NCBI GenBank assembly: GCA_002067235.1
Contig: MVQP01000025.1
Location: 1-33,153 of the forward strand
Source: Syntrophorhabdus sp. PtaB.Bin047
Lineage (GTDB): Bacteria; Desulfobacterota; Syntrophorhabdia; Syntrophorhabdales; Syntrophorhabdaceae
Length of the DNA stretch: 33,153 nucleotides
Direction: 5' to 3'
The notes under the pieces were generated by a model. That model searched no databases. It was not told where the DNA came from and saw nothing but the letters and a program-made list of their open reading frames with translations. A program made the translations under genes and the position numbers. The number at the start of each line of letters is the position of its first letter. Position 1 is the first letter of the stretch. This document shows, piece by piece, positions 15,478-23,645 of this stretch.

Positions 15478-17963
15478 GAAGTGTCATCCGGTCATTCCTG
15501 CGCCACCTGGTGCGGCGAAGAAGCCTCAGCATACTCCAGCTCCTCGGCATAGCCCTGGGGGTGGCTGCCACAGTGGGGATGATGCTCGCCTCCCGTTCGG
15601 CCCTTCAAAGCCTGGGAACCGCCGTCGACTTCCTGAAGGGAGGGACGACCCACACCATCGCGCGACCCGCGGGACCGATGGAGGAGACGGTGCTCGCCGG
15701 GATCATGGGCGATCCGGCGGTGAGGTACTTCGCGCCCGTCATCGACCGGAGGGTACGGCTCAAGGGAGGCGAACAGGTGCGCATGCTGGGACTCGACCCT
15801 TTCCTTGACAGGAACGTCCGCTCCATCACGGCCCGGATAGGTGTATCCGCGGGCGACGGCAAGACAGATGAGGCGTTCTCTTCATTCCTTTTCGATTCCC
15901 GGGCGGTCCTTGTCGACGAGAACATGGCGAAGGACCTGGGCCTTTCAGCGGGCAGTATCATAGCAACCCTGCAGGGACCCCTCAAAGTCGTGCAGGTCTT
16001 CTCCAATCCCTCAGGAGAACCCCTCGTAATAATCGATGTGGGCCATGCCCAGGAGTTCTTCCGTATGAAGGGGTACGTGGACCGCGCCGACCTCGTCGTC
16101 ACCGATGAGAATGCGTTCCGGCAGAGATGGGCCACAGGCTTCGCCATCGAATCCAACGCCCAGAAGGCCCGGACCCTGTCGGCCCTGCTCGGCGCCTTTA
16201 AGCTCAATCTTGAGGCGCTGTCGCTCTTTGCCCTCTTCGTGGGCATCTTCCTCATATACAACACGGCCATGTTCGCCGTTGTGACGAGGCGCAGAGACGC
16301 CGGGGTCCTGCTCGCCATCGGCGCTTCCCGGGGACAGGTGACCGGCGCCTTTCTCGTTGAGGTCCTTCTCCTCGGTGTGGCCGGAGGCGCGCTCGGAGGG
16401 GTCCTCGGCTACCTCCTGAGCAAGTTCCTCGTCGAGATCGTGGGCAGTACCATAAGCACCCTCTACTTTTTTCTAAGGCCATCGGCGCTTCCCTGGTCGT
16501 TCTGGAACCTGGCGGGCGGCATGCTCCTCGGTTCAGCCGCGAGCATCGTGGGCTCCCTGCCGCCGCTTCTCGAGCTCCGTCGTGTCCGGCCGGTGCATGT
16601 TCTCAGGGGAAGGACGGCTACCCGCGGCATGTCGAAGAGAATGGGAACGATCGCCCTCTTCGGAACCGCTTGCCTCGCCTTCGCCCTCGTTCTCTTCGGG
16701 CTCTCTTTCCTCCACGTTTACGTGGGGTTTGCCGGGGCCTTCGCCTTTCTTCTGGGTGCAAGCCTCTTCGCAGGCTTCGTCATCGTCGTTGCCGCGCCCG
16801 GCATGAAGCATCTCTTCTCCCGCGCCATGGGGCTCGCCGGCAGGATAGCCATCGGCAACATCAGGGAGAACCTGGGACGGACCTCGGTCGCCGTGGCCGC
16901 CTTCATGATCGCACTGTCCATGTCTATCGGCCTCGGGTCCATGATCGACAGCTTCCGCCGGTCCCTCGTATGGTGGATGGACAGTCAGCTCCGGGGCGAC
17001 CTGTACATCTCAACGAAGGCCGACGTGAACGTCCCGGAAGAGCTCTACGAAGAGCTGAAGACCCTGCCGGGTATCGGGGGAATCGACGTCTTCCGCAATG
17101 TCCCCATAACCTTCCACGGAAGGCCGGCTTCGATCACCTCCATAGACGCCTCGGTCCTCGAGCGATACGACCGGTTCGGCTGGCTTGAGGGAGGCGACGG
17201 AAGCTGGGAACGGATGAAGAGGGGTGATGTCATCGTTTCCGAAAGCTTCTCCCGGCGCTTCAAGGTCGGACAGGGCTCACGGGTCACCATCGAGACGGCC
17301 CGCGGCCCCGCCGAGTTCCTCGTAGCGGGCGTCTATTACGATTACGCCTCGGAGCATGGGGTCATCATGATGGACCGTTCCGTATACCTCAGGCTCTTCG
17401 GCGACAGGACCATAAACAGCCTGGGTATATTCATCGACGAGGGGAACCCGGATCGCGTGAAGATCATCGAAGAGGTAAAACACCGGGCCCGGGCCTTCGG
17501 CCTTCCCTTTGCCACCCGCGAAGAGTTCCACGGGAGGATACTCGACATCTTCGACAGCACATTCGCCGTGACGCGTTCCATGCGTGTCCTTGCGGTCATC
17601 GTGGCCTTTTTCGGGATAGCGGGGGCGCTGATGACCTTCTTCGTGGAGCGGCAGAAGGAGTTCGGCGTCTATCGCGCCCTGGGTTTCACGACAGGCGACG
17701 TGGCGCGAATGACCGTCGCCGAGAGCCTGGGGCTTGGTCTCGTGAGCTTTCTCATGAGCGCCGTCGTGGGGACCGTCTTCGCCCTCATCCTCATCAAGGT
17801 CATCAATCTTCAGAGCTTCAACTGGACCATCTTCTACCATTTCACCACCCGCCCCTACCTCGTGACGGGCCTGACGGCGCTTGCGGCCAGCGTGGCCGCC
17901 TGTGCGTACCCGGTATGGTCGGTGGTCCGCAAGTACCCCGTCATGCAGATCAGGGAGGAATGA
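15474..17963 (+). CDS. ABC transporter permease with two FtsX domains
   Basis: The 829-residue membrane protein starts with GTG at 15474. It has an N-terminal helix (ILQLLGIALGVAATVGMMLA), a periplasmic MacB-type domain (about residues 45-230), three helices of the first FtsX domain, a central pair of helices, a second periplasmic domain (about 500-685) and three C-terminal helices, about ten in all. VVTRRRDAGVLLAIGAS and FVERQKEFGVYRALGFT are the paired FtsX coupling segments, so it looks like a fused YbbP- or AttF/AttG-like permease. Its substrate is probably an envelope lipid or lipoprotein component. The stop overlaps the next start (ATGA). Confidence 0.88.
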   Translation: MRSVIRSFLRHLVRRRSLSILQLLGIALGVAATVGMMLASRSALQSLGTAVDFLKGGTTHTIARPAGPMEETVLAGIMGDPAVRYFAPVIDRRVRLKGGEQVRMLGLDPFLDRNVRSITARIGVSAGDGKTDEAFSSFLFDSRAVLVDENMAKDLGLSAGSIIATLQGPLKVVQVFSNPSGEPLVIIDVGHAQEFFRMKGYVDRADLVVTDENAFRQRWATGFAIESNAQKARTLSALLGAFKLNLEALSLFALFVGIFLIYNTAMFAVVTRRRDAGVLLAIGASRGQVTGAFLVEVLLLGVAGGALGGVLGYLLSKFLVEIVGSTISTLYFFLRPSALPWSFWNLAGGMLLGSAASIVGSLPPLLELRRVRPVHVLRGRTATRGMSKRMGTIALFGTACLAFALVLFGLSFLHVYVGFAGAFAFLLGASLFAGFVIVVAAPGMKHLFSRAMGLAGRIAIGNIRENLGRTSVAVAAFMIALSMSIGLGSMIDSFRRSLVWWMDSQLRGDLYISTKADVNVPEELYEELKTLPGIGGIDVFRNVPITFHGRPASITSIDASVLERYDRFGWLEGGDGSWERMKRGDVIVSESFSRRFKVGQGSRVTIETARGPAEFLVAGVYYDYASEHGVIMMDRSVYLRLFGDRTINSLGIFIDEGNPDRVKIIEEVKHRARAFGLPFATREEFHGRILDIFDSTFAVTRSMRVLAVIVAFFGIAGALMTFFVERQKEFGVYRALGFTTGDVARMTVAESLGLGLVSFLMSAVVGTVFALILIKVINLQSFNWTIFYHFTTRPYLVTGLTALAASVAACAYPVWSVVRKYPVMQIREE

Positions 17964-19162
17964 GGAAAATGAGAACGCAGCCCGCCCTTCTGTCCTCCTC
18001 CCTCGCCGGCTTTATCATCCTCGCCCTTCTGTGCTTCCTTTTCGTCTGCCTGCCCCGTGACCTCTTCGGGCAGGGGTGGAGGCAGGCCGATGCGCCCCGG
18101 CAATGGTCCTTTCCCCGCGACCACGGCAGTCATCCCGAATACAGGACCGAATGGTGGTATTTCACCGGGAACCTGGCGGACAACGAGGGAAAGAGATACG
18201 GATACCAGCTCACCTTCTTCCGCCACGGCCTCGAGCTGGAAGCAAAGAACCCCGCAAACCCCTGGTCCGTGCGGGACGTCCACCTCGCGCATTTCGCCAT
18301 CACCGATGTGTCGAGGGGCGGATTCCACCGGAGCGACCGCGCGTCGCGGAGGGGACCGGGCCTCGCCGGGGCAGGCGCGGGTGCCATGGACGTCCATGTC
18401 CTCAACTGGTCCGCCCGCATGAAGGACGGCCGGATCATCCTCGCCGCCGCTCATGACGGGATGGAGATCGATCTTGAGCTCGCACCCGCGAAACCCCCCA
18501 TCCTGCATGGCCGGCAGGGGCTGAGCAGGAAAGGTCCGCTGCCGGGGCAGGCCTCGTACTACTATTCCTTTACCGACTTGAAGACACGGGGCACTCTCAG
18601 GGCACCGGGCATGAAAGGCCCTGTTCCGGTGACAGGGACGAGCTGGTTCGATCAGGAGTTCGGCTCCAATCAGCTGTCTCCGGAGCAGGCCGGCTGGGAC
18701 TGGTTCGCCCTGCATTTGAGCGACGGCCGAGACCTCATGATCTACTACCTGCGGAAAAAGGACGGCACCTTCGAGAGGGAATCCTCCGGCACCCTTGTCG
18801 AACGCAACGGCACGTCCCGACACCTCGCCCTCGGAGATATCGAAACGGACGTCCTCTCCCAATGGAGGAGTGAGAGAACGGCCGGCCGGTACCCGGCAGC
18901 CTGGCGCATCAGGGTCCCCGCCGCCGCCATCGACGTCACCGTGAGACCCCTCGTCGCGGACCAGGAGCTCGTCACCACGGCGTCCACGGGTATCACGTAC
19001 TGGGAGGGGGCCGTTGACGGCAAGGGAACATCGCGGGGGAGAGAAGTGGCCGCCGAAGGATACGTGGAGCTTACCGGCTACGCCGGATCACTGGGGGGGG
19101 AAATTCTAGAGGCGGTTTCAGGTTTCAGGTTTCAGGTTTCAGGTTTCAGGAAAAGACTGTGA
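17960..19162 (+). CDS. Secreted AttH/CrtC-like lipocalin protein (carotenoid 1,2-hydratase family)
   Basis: The product has a probable signal peptide (about residues 1-35, ending LFGQG) and the AttH family block EWWYFTGNL, then GYQLTFFRHGLE, DVHLAHFAITD and SWFDQEFGSNQL. This is COG5621-type 'predicted secreted hydrolase', related to CrtC; the true reaction is unknown. ABC ATPase, permease and AttH form a known linked set (attEFGH in Agrobacterium), which suggests envelope lipid handling. The last 15 residues come from tandem GGTTTCA repeats (19114-19150), read as VSGFRFQ then VSGFR, and are unlikely to be functional. The reading frame before them crosses a run of 8 G. The natural end may be about residue 382. 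ATG 17960 overlaps the permease stop; ATG 17969 is the alternative. Confidence 0.75.
   Translation: MRKMRTQPALLSSSLAGFIILALLCFLFVCLPRDLFGQGWRQADAPRQWSFPRDHGSHPEYRTEWWYFTGNLADNEGKRYGYQLTFFRHGLELEAKNPANPWSVRDVHLAHFAITDVSRGGFHRSDRASRRGPGLAGAGAGAMDVHVLNWSARMKDGRIILAAAHDGMEIDLELAPAKPPILHGRQGLSRKGPLPGQASYYYSFTDLKTRGTLRAPGMKGPVPVTGTSWFDQEFGSNQLSPEQAGWDWFALHLSDGRDLMIYYLRKKDGTFERESSGTLVERNGTSRHLALGDIETDVLSQWRSERTAGRYPAAWRIRVPAAAIDVTVRPLVADQELVTTASTGITYWEGAVDGKGTSRGREVAAEGYVELTGYAGSLGGEILEAVSGFRFQVSGFRKRL
19093..19100 (+). other. G8 homopolymer at the 3' end of the AttH-like gene
   Basis: Eight consecutive G occur just before the family's usual C-terminus (...VELTGYAGSLGG). With seven G the frame would close as LGGKF and TAG at 19107-19109; as given, it runs into the repeat for 15 residues. 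This could be a sequencing or assembly error or a slippery tract. Confidence 0.8.
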
Positions 19163-19290
19163 AACCGGGCGGGTTGTCAACACGATTCCTGAGCGGGGCA
19201 CTTCGGTTGCGAGGCATCTTTTTCGCCACCACCTTCCAACATTCCGTATCTTGTTGCCTTTGCCTGGAACCTGAAACGTGAGACCTGGAA
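19114..19290. repeat. Heptamer-repeat locus D (GGTTTCA units)
   Basis: The left arm, 19114-19150, is five exact GGTTTCA units plus GG. The right arm, 19263-19290, holds inverted degenerate units: CCTGGAA, CCTGAAA, CGTGAGA and CCTGGAA. CGGTTTTTT follows at 19291, giving a U-tract on the plus strand. The 112-nt spacer has nothing I recognise. More CCTGAAA-like words appear at 19303-19323. The locus lies between convergent genes, so a terminator role for the ABC operon is plausible. Confidence 0.85.
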
Positions 19291-19348
19291 CGGTTTTTTA
19301 CTCCTGAAACCTTCCTCCTGTCTCTGGAATGGAGCCCGGGAACCTTTC

Positions 19349-20938
19349 CTAGAAGATCCAGACGGTGCCGAGGGAGACGCCGGCGATATCGACTATGACG
19401 TTGGGCCTGTTCTCCTTGAGGTCCCAGGGCACGAAGAAGACAAGGTTCTCGACCTGTTCCCTGGCCCGGGGGCCGAAGGTCTTGAGGAGTTTGTCGCTGA
19501 TCTCGTTGACGGTCGCGATCATGGCACGGTCGATCCCCGCGGCGCGATTGAGTCCCTTCAGCCGGGAGGATGTCCTCAGCTGGTCCAGGGCCTCCTCGAT
19601 GTGTATCCCGCCCACTTTCCTGTAGAGGATGTATATGTTTCCCTTCTCTTTTATGATCGCCTGGGGTGGGTTGATCTGAACGCTTGCGCTGCGAAAACGC
19701 ATGCCCGAGAACTCTCCGGCTATCCTTGGCAGGAACTCCCTCTTTCTTTCCGTCGTAGAAAGGAAGCTGCCGGAGACACGTTCCACCATGTAATCCACAC
19801 CTTCGTGATGAAGTTCCCTGAGTTTTGTCGGGTCGAACCCCAGTTCGAGAATGTCGGCGATCCTGAGATCATCGTGCCGCTCCACCCTCGTCGCTTCCAC
19901 CCCTTCGACCAGGTAGGGACGCCGGTACAGGGGCAATTCTTCGATGCGGCTCAAGGGTTCCCTGAGCAGCCTCTCCACGAGCCTCAGCACGGACTCGTCC
20001 TCGTTCCAGACCTCCCGCCAGTCCTCCCCGAGGCCCCAGAGGGAAAAGCTCTGGAGGGGAAGAGACCTGACCTTGTCGGAAATGTGTATCTGATCGAGGG
20101 ATTCTCCGCCCGTGTAACCCAGCAGTGCGGAGATGCGCCTCCTGAACCCGAGCATCTTTGTCACAAACTTGGTGAACATGAAACACATAAGGGGAGTCGA
20201 GGCACCCTTCGAAAGCTCCTCCGCAAAGAGCCTCTCCAGGGCCCTGTAGAGGGACCGGAACTCGTCGATGGTCCGTTTCACCATTGCCTCGTTGTCGTAC
20301 ATGTCGATCATGGTCCTCTTCTTCATTATCTTGAAGAGGACCTTCTTGAGATCGCACCTTAAGTCCGCCGTCCTGACGGATTCGGGGACATAGGCCATGT
20401 AGTGCCCCTTTTCAGCGATCAGGCTGTCGCCAACCAATCTCTCGGCGGGCTCCCAGCCGAGGCCGGCATAGGTGTTGTACGTCGGGTCATCGGGCGGGAT
20501 TATGTTATCGAGGAGCGCCACGGCCTTCCTGCTTTCCGCGAATTCCTTGTAGGCCCTGAGGATGCTGCACCCGAGGCCCCTCCCGCGGAAATGGACCAGG
20601 ACTTCCACGTAGACCAGATAATAGCAGGGGATCGGCCGGCGCGAGTAGACCATGTTCAAATAGCCGAGGGAATCTCCCCCCTCCGTGTGGATCTCGAAGG
20701 TGTGAAAAGGGTGCCTGCCTCCCTTCGGTCTGAAACGTCCGATCCTGCAACCGTGCACGGTCCTGTCTATGAGGTCGCTCACCCCGTCAAAGACCTCATA
20801 GGGGGACAGGGTGGTCCTTCTTTCCCCGTGATCGCCGAGGGTCATGTCGATGATGGGCAGGATCTCGTGAACGGTCATCTTCAACCTGTCGAACCTGTCC
20901 CTGATCTCCCTGACCTGCGCTTTCATGACACTGCACAT
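19349..20938 (-). CDS. Large GNAT-like protein of unknown function
   Basis: From ATG 20938 (MCSVMKAQVREIRDRFDRLK) the product is 529 residues. An N-terminal helical segment is followed by a GNAT-like acetyl-CoA site at about residues 108-160: YVEVLVHFRGRGLGCSILRAYKEFAESR, where RGRGLG matches the Q/RxxGxG/A motif. The 300 or so residues after it have no recognised domain and are rich in charged helices, with a segment ALDQLRTSSRLKGLNRAAGIDRAMI near the end. Two upstream in-frame starts were rejected because they overlap the divergent 21084 gene and encode unlikely sequence; ATG 20926 is the alternative. The substrate is unknown. Confidence 0.6.
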   Translation of the reverse strand: MCSVMKAQVREIRDRFDRLKMTVHEILPIIDMTLGDHGERRTTLSPYEVFDGVSDLIDRTVHGCRIGRFRPKGGRHPFHTFEIHTEGGDSLGYLNMVYSRRPIPCYYLVYVEVLVHFRGRGLGCSILRAYKEFAESRKAVALLDNIIPPDDPTYNTYAGLGWEPAERLVGDSLIAEKGHYMAYVPESVRTADLRCDLKKVLFKIMKKRTMIDMYDNEAMVKRTIDEFRSLYRALERLFAEELSKGASTPLMCFMFTKFVTKMLGFRRRISALLGYTGGESLDQIHISDKVRSLPLQSFSLWGLGEDWREVWNEDESVLRLVERLLREPLSRIEELPLYRRPYLVEGVEATRVERHDDLRIADILELGFDPTKLRELHHEGVDYMVERVSGSFLSTTERKREFLPRIAGEFSGMRFRSASVQINPPQAIIKEKGNIYILYRKVGGIHIEEALDQLRTSSRLKGLNRAAGIDRAMIATVNEISDKLLKTFGPRAREQVENLVFFVPWDLKENRPNVIVDIAGVSLGTVWIF

Positions 20939-21083
20939 ATGTTTTAGCAAGTTATGTGCCAGTTGCGCGTCTTTTGAAAGAACACGACCGGGAACCTTGA
21001 GGATGAAGGAACCGCGGGGGCCGCCTGTGACGGGTTTTCCAAAATCTCTTGCTTTTGTACGATAGCGGCGATTAGGATTAAGA

Positions 21084-22061
21084 ATGAGGGACGACAGCGA
21101 TCCACGGGAAGCACCCGCGGGAAAGATACGTATGGGCATAAGCGCATGCCTTTTGGGGAGGAAGGTCCGCTACGACGGCGGGCACAAACAGGACCGCTAT
21201 ATAACTGACACCCTGGGGCAATTCTTTGACTATGTCCCCGTTTGCCCCGAAGTCGAATACGGGCTGAGCGTGCCCCGGGAGCCCATGCACCTCGCAGGCA
21301 GTGTGGAGGATCCCCGTCTCGTGACCATTCACACCGGCATCGACCACACCGCCGGGATGAAGAAGTGGGCGGCACAGAAGCTTGACGAGCTGGCGCGGCA
21401 GGGGCTTTCCGGCTACATCTTCAAGACCAGGTCGCCTAGTTCGGGCATGCGGGGGGTCAAGGTCTACATGGGCTCAGGCCCGCCCGTCCACCGGGGGGTG
21501 GGCATCTTCGCGGCGGCGTTCATGAAAAGGTTTCCCCTCATACCCGTAGAGGACGAGGGGCGGCTGCACGACCCGGGGCTGCGCGAGAACTTCATCGAGC
21601 GCGTTTTTGTCTTCGAAAGATGGCGGGAGTTCATAAGAAGCCAAGCCACCCTCGGGGGCCTCGTCGAGTTCCATGCACGCCACAAGTTGCTTGTCATGGC
21701 ACACAGTCCGAAACACCTGTCGGCGCTGGGCAGACTCGTCGGGAACGCGAAGGGATACGGGCAGGGTCTCGGCGACGCCTACATCGAGACCCTCATGGAA
21801 GGGCTTCGACTCATTGCCACAAACCGGAAGAACACCAACGTTCTCCATCATATCGCGGGCTACTTCAAGAAGGACTTGAGCGGCGACGACAAGGAGGAAC
21901 TTCTGGAGGTGATCGAGTGGTACCACCGGGGATTGATACCCCTCGTGGTGCCCGTCACGCTCCTCAACCATTACGCGCGGAGATACGACAAAACATATCT
22001 CAAAGGCCAGTATTTTCTGAACCCCCATCCTGTCGAACTGATGCTCAGAAACCACGTGTGA
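21084..22061 (+). CDS. DUF523-DUF1722 fusion protein (TudS-like plus YbgA-like)
   Basis: The 325-residue protein joins a DUF523 domain (about residues 17-155) to a DUF1722/YbgA domain (about 185-310). The DUF523 family includes the thiouracil desulfurase TudS, an iron-sulfur enzyme. Visible landmarks are ISACLLGRKVRYDGG, VCPEVEYGL and SPSSGMRGVKVY. The last block carries Ser where TudS-type proteins have their third cluster Cys (SPSCG). The DUF1722 half has ARHKLLVMAHSPKHLSALGRLV and a YHRGLIPLVVPVTLLNHYA segment. Start 21084 follows AGGATTAAGA; ATG 21132 (MGISACLLG) is possible. Confidence 0.85.
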   Translation: MRDDSDPREAPAGKIRMGISACLLGRKVRYDGGHKQDRYITDTLGQFFDYVPVCPEVEYGLSVPREPMHLAGSVEDPRLVTIHTGIDHTAGMKKWAAQKLDELARQGLSGYIFKTRSPSSGMRGVKVYMGSGPPVHRGVGIFAAAFMKRFPLIPVEDEGRLHDPGLRENFIERVFVFERWREFIRSQATLGGLVEFHARHKLLVMAHSPKHLSALGRLVGNAKGYGQGLGDAYIETLMEGLRLIATNRKNTNVLHHIAGYFKKDLSGDDKEELLEVIEWYHRGLIPLVVPVTLLNHYARRYDKTYLKGQYFLNPHPVELMLRNHV

Positions 22062-22145
22062 GACAGGTTCCGCGATTTCAGGTTCAGGACTTGAGGCCGT
22101 CAATGATATCATGGAGACCCATCTTCGTCTCAAAGGAGGTCGCTA

Positions 22146-22514
22146 GTGAGAAGAGTGATCATTTCTATTATTGTCATGGCGGTCTTTGCCGCCTTCGTTT
22201 CCCACGCCCCTGCCCTCACACCCAAACCCCAGAAGGGGCAGAAGATCGAGAGGTTCACCGGCAGGGTGACATCGATCAGTGTCGCGGAAATGACAATGGT
22301 CGTGGAATCCATGAAGGCCGGGATGACCTTCGAGATCGGCGGAGCCAGGCTCAAGGGATACAAGACGGTCAACAATATAAGGACCGGGGACCGCGTGACG
22401 GTTCAATACGTCATGAGCCAGGGAAAGGCAGCGGCCAGGGTTATCACGAAGAACAAGTCCTACGGGGGAGACTCGCCGCGGGGTACGGCGACAATACCGA
22501 ACGACCACAGATAA
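22146..22514 (+). CDS. Small secreted protein, unknown function
   Basis: The 122-residue product starts with GTG at 22146, 6 nt after AAAGGAGG, and has a clean signal peptide (about residues 1-24, ending SHAPALT). The mature part is a small basic beta-rich domain (FTGRVTSISVAEMTMVVES ... TGDRVTVQYVMSQGKAAARVI) reminiscent of OB-fold or DUF5666-like export proteins. The family is not recognised. Its stop codon sits in the A-tract of the minus-strand terminator used by the next gene. Confidence 0.75.
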   Translation: MRRVIISIIVMAVFAAFVSHAPALTPKPQKGQKIERFTGRVTSISVAEMTMVVESMKAGMTFEIGGARLKGYKTVNNIRTGDRVTVQYVMSQGKAAARVITKNKSYGGDSPRGTATIPNDHR

Positions 22515-22544
22515 AAAAGGAGGCCGGATAGATCCCGGCCCCCT
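22511..22544 (-). terminator. Rho-independent terminator of the IscA-like gene
   Basis: On the minus strand a 10-bp stem with one mismatch (22544-22535 with 22527-22518, tip about 7 nt) precedes TTTTTT (22518-22513). It lies 16 nt after the IscA-like stop. The plus-strand side has no U-tract, so it serves only the minus strand. Confidence 0.8.
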
Positions 22545-22559
22545 GTCTGCTCCGATCTC

Positions 22560-22901
22560 TCAACTGCAGCCGGAGCCGCAGCCGCCGGCGCTTGACGCGC
22601 AACAATCGCCGCCGCCCTTTGCCGACAATGATGACTTCAGGAGGAAACCCGCTCCCATCGGGGACTCGACGAAATCGACGCTGATGGGTTTTGCTTCCTC
22701 GTAGAGTTCCTTATCAATAATGAACTTGACTCCCTTTTCCATGAATGTCTCGTCGCTCGTTAACGGCCCATCCAGGGCCATGCCCAATGAGGGCCCCGAT
22801 CAACCACCCTCGGTCATCATGATCCTGACCGACTGGGGTTCTCCTTTCCCTTCGAGGAGCTTCCTGATCACCTCGCCGGCTTTTTCTGTTACCTCGAACA
22901 T
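22560..22901 (-). CDS. IscA/HesB-like protein with in-frame UGA, probable selenoprotein
   Basis: Read through one TGA at 22802-22800, the 113-residue protein is a complete HesB/IscA-family A-type scaffold, the fold that carries iron or Fe-S clusters. The halves join without any frame change: MFEVTEKAGEVIRKLL... RIMMTEGG, then residue 34 (UGA), then SGPSLGMALDG... ISVDFVESPMGAGFLL. UGA sits exactly where the family has its first conserved cysteine (GGC-SG). The C-terminus is Cys rich (DCC, GCGSGC). HesB-like selenoproteins are described in bacteria, so selenocysteine is the best reading. AAAGGAG lies 6 nt before ATG 22901. The selenium insertion genes are outside this window. Confidence 0.85.
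22763..22781 (-). promoter_or_regulatory. Candidate bacterial SECIS hairpin in the IscA-like mRNA
   Basis: On the minus strand a 7-bp stem (22781-22775 with 22769-22763, one U-G pair) closes a five-base loop UGGAU, beginning 18 nt after the UGA. As I recall, bacterial SECIS elements are about 16-37 nt downstream with a G in the first two loop positions; this fits. An alternative nearer hairpin (22798-22773, 12-nt loop) also exists. Confidence 0.45.
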
Positions 22902-22926
22902 AGCGTCTCCTTTTTCTACCGGACTG

Positions 22927-22984
22927 GGTACCTTAAGATCGGTACCACGTCCCATTAAGATATACACAATTGGTCTTTTGTCAA
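22927..22984 (-). promoter_or_regulatory. Promoter and GGTACC hairpin upstream of the IscA-like gene
   Basis: TTGACA (22984-22979), a 16-nt spacer and TATCTT (22962-22957) lie about 55 nt before the ATG. The leader holds two copies of the palindrome GGTACC (22946-22941 and 22932-22927) 8 nt apart, able to pair as a short hairpin or to act as an operator. Confidence 0.45.
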
Positions 22985-23153
22985 GCATCAAGACATAAGT
23001 GGTGGAAATTACAGACGTCCGCGAGGCCTCCGGTCCCGGGCGTGAGGCATGTGCTTCCCCCCGGGGGGCATCACGGTCTGGGAAAAAAGGGTCGTTTTGT
23101 GTCGTTCCAGGCTATACTTGAGAAAGACATTCCCGTCACGCGGAGGTGATCAT

Positions 23154-23645
23154 ATGATGTCGGCAGTCGTCATACAAGGGTTTGCCGGATTATTGGCCGG
23201 GGCCGCGGCCGGGGCCGTCATGGGTGTCGCATCCGACGTTGCCTTTCGCTTCAGGGTCTTCAGGTCAAGCATGTTCATTGTCGACGGGAAGTTTCTCCTG
23301 AGGACGTTCGGTATGCGGGACAGTTCGGTGATCCTTTATGCCGCCGGCGTTCCCATGCACCTCGTGACAAGCGGGATATTTGGCGCCTTATACCCTGCGG
23401 CAGCCTGGTTCACCGGCCTTGAGATCCTTTCATCCCCCCTCGTGGCCCTCTACGTTCTGCTGTTGTGGCTCTCCATGCTTTTCATCGCCCTGCCGGCCGC
23501 GGGACAGGGTTTTCTCGGCAGCAAGGCCGGGGCGCTGACCTGGCTCGAACAGCTCGCGCTCCACGTTGTTTTTTTTGTCATATACTACGGGGTGCTCAGG
23601 GTCATGGGTGACCCTGCAACGGCCATGACTCAGGCTATCCGGTAG
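23154..23645 (+). CDS. Small integral membrane protein, unknown function
   Basis: The 163-residue protein has about four hydrophobic helices (roughly residues 5-28, 57-80, 90-117 and 130-150) and glycine-rich first-helix sequence GLLAGAAAGAVMG. I do not recognise the family. The ATG at 23154 has CGGAGGTGATC before it, better than an upstream in-frame start. TATACT at 23113-23118 is a possible -10. It is convergent with the MutY-like gene, and the two 3' ends overlap by 16 bp. Confidence 0.65.
   Translation: MMSAVVIQGFAGLLAGAAAGAVMGVASDVAFRFRVFRSSMFIVDGKFLLRTFGMRDSSVILYAAGVPMHLVTSGIFGALYPAAAWFTGLEILSSPLVALYVLLLWLSMLFIALPAAGQGFLGSKAGALTWLEQLALHVVFFVIYYGVLRVMGDPATAMTQAIR

Noticed and set aside
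22075..22100. Possible sixth heptamer-repeat locus (TTTCAGG TTCAGG)
   Set aside because: Fewer than two clean units and no inverted partner.
22511..22544. Terminator for the plus-strand secreted-protein gene
   Set aside because: The U-tract is only on the minus-strand side of the hairpin.
22560..22991. Two separate small ORFs or a nonsense pseudogene at 22560-22787 and 22800-22991
   Set aside because: The halves join in the same frame as one full IscA-like protein with only a UGA at the conserved Cys, and keep a good ribosome-binding site and terminator.
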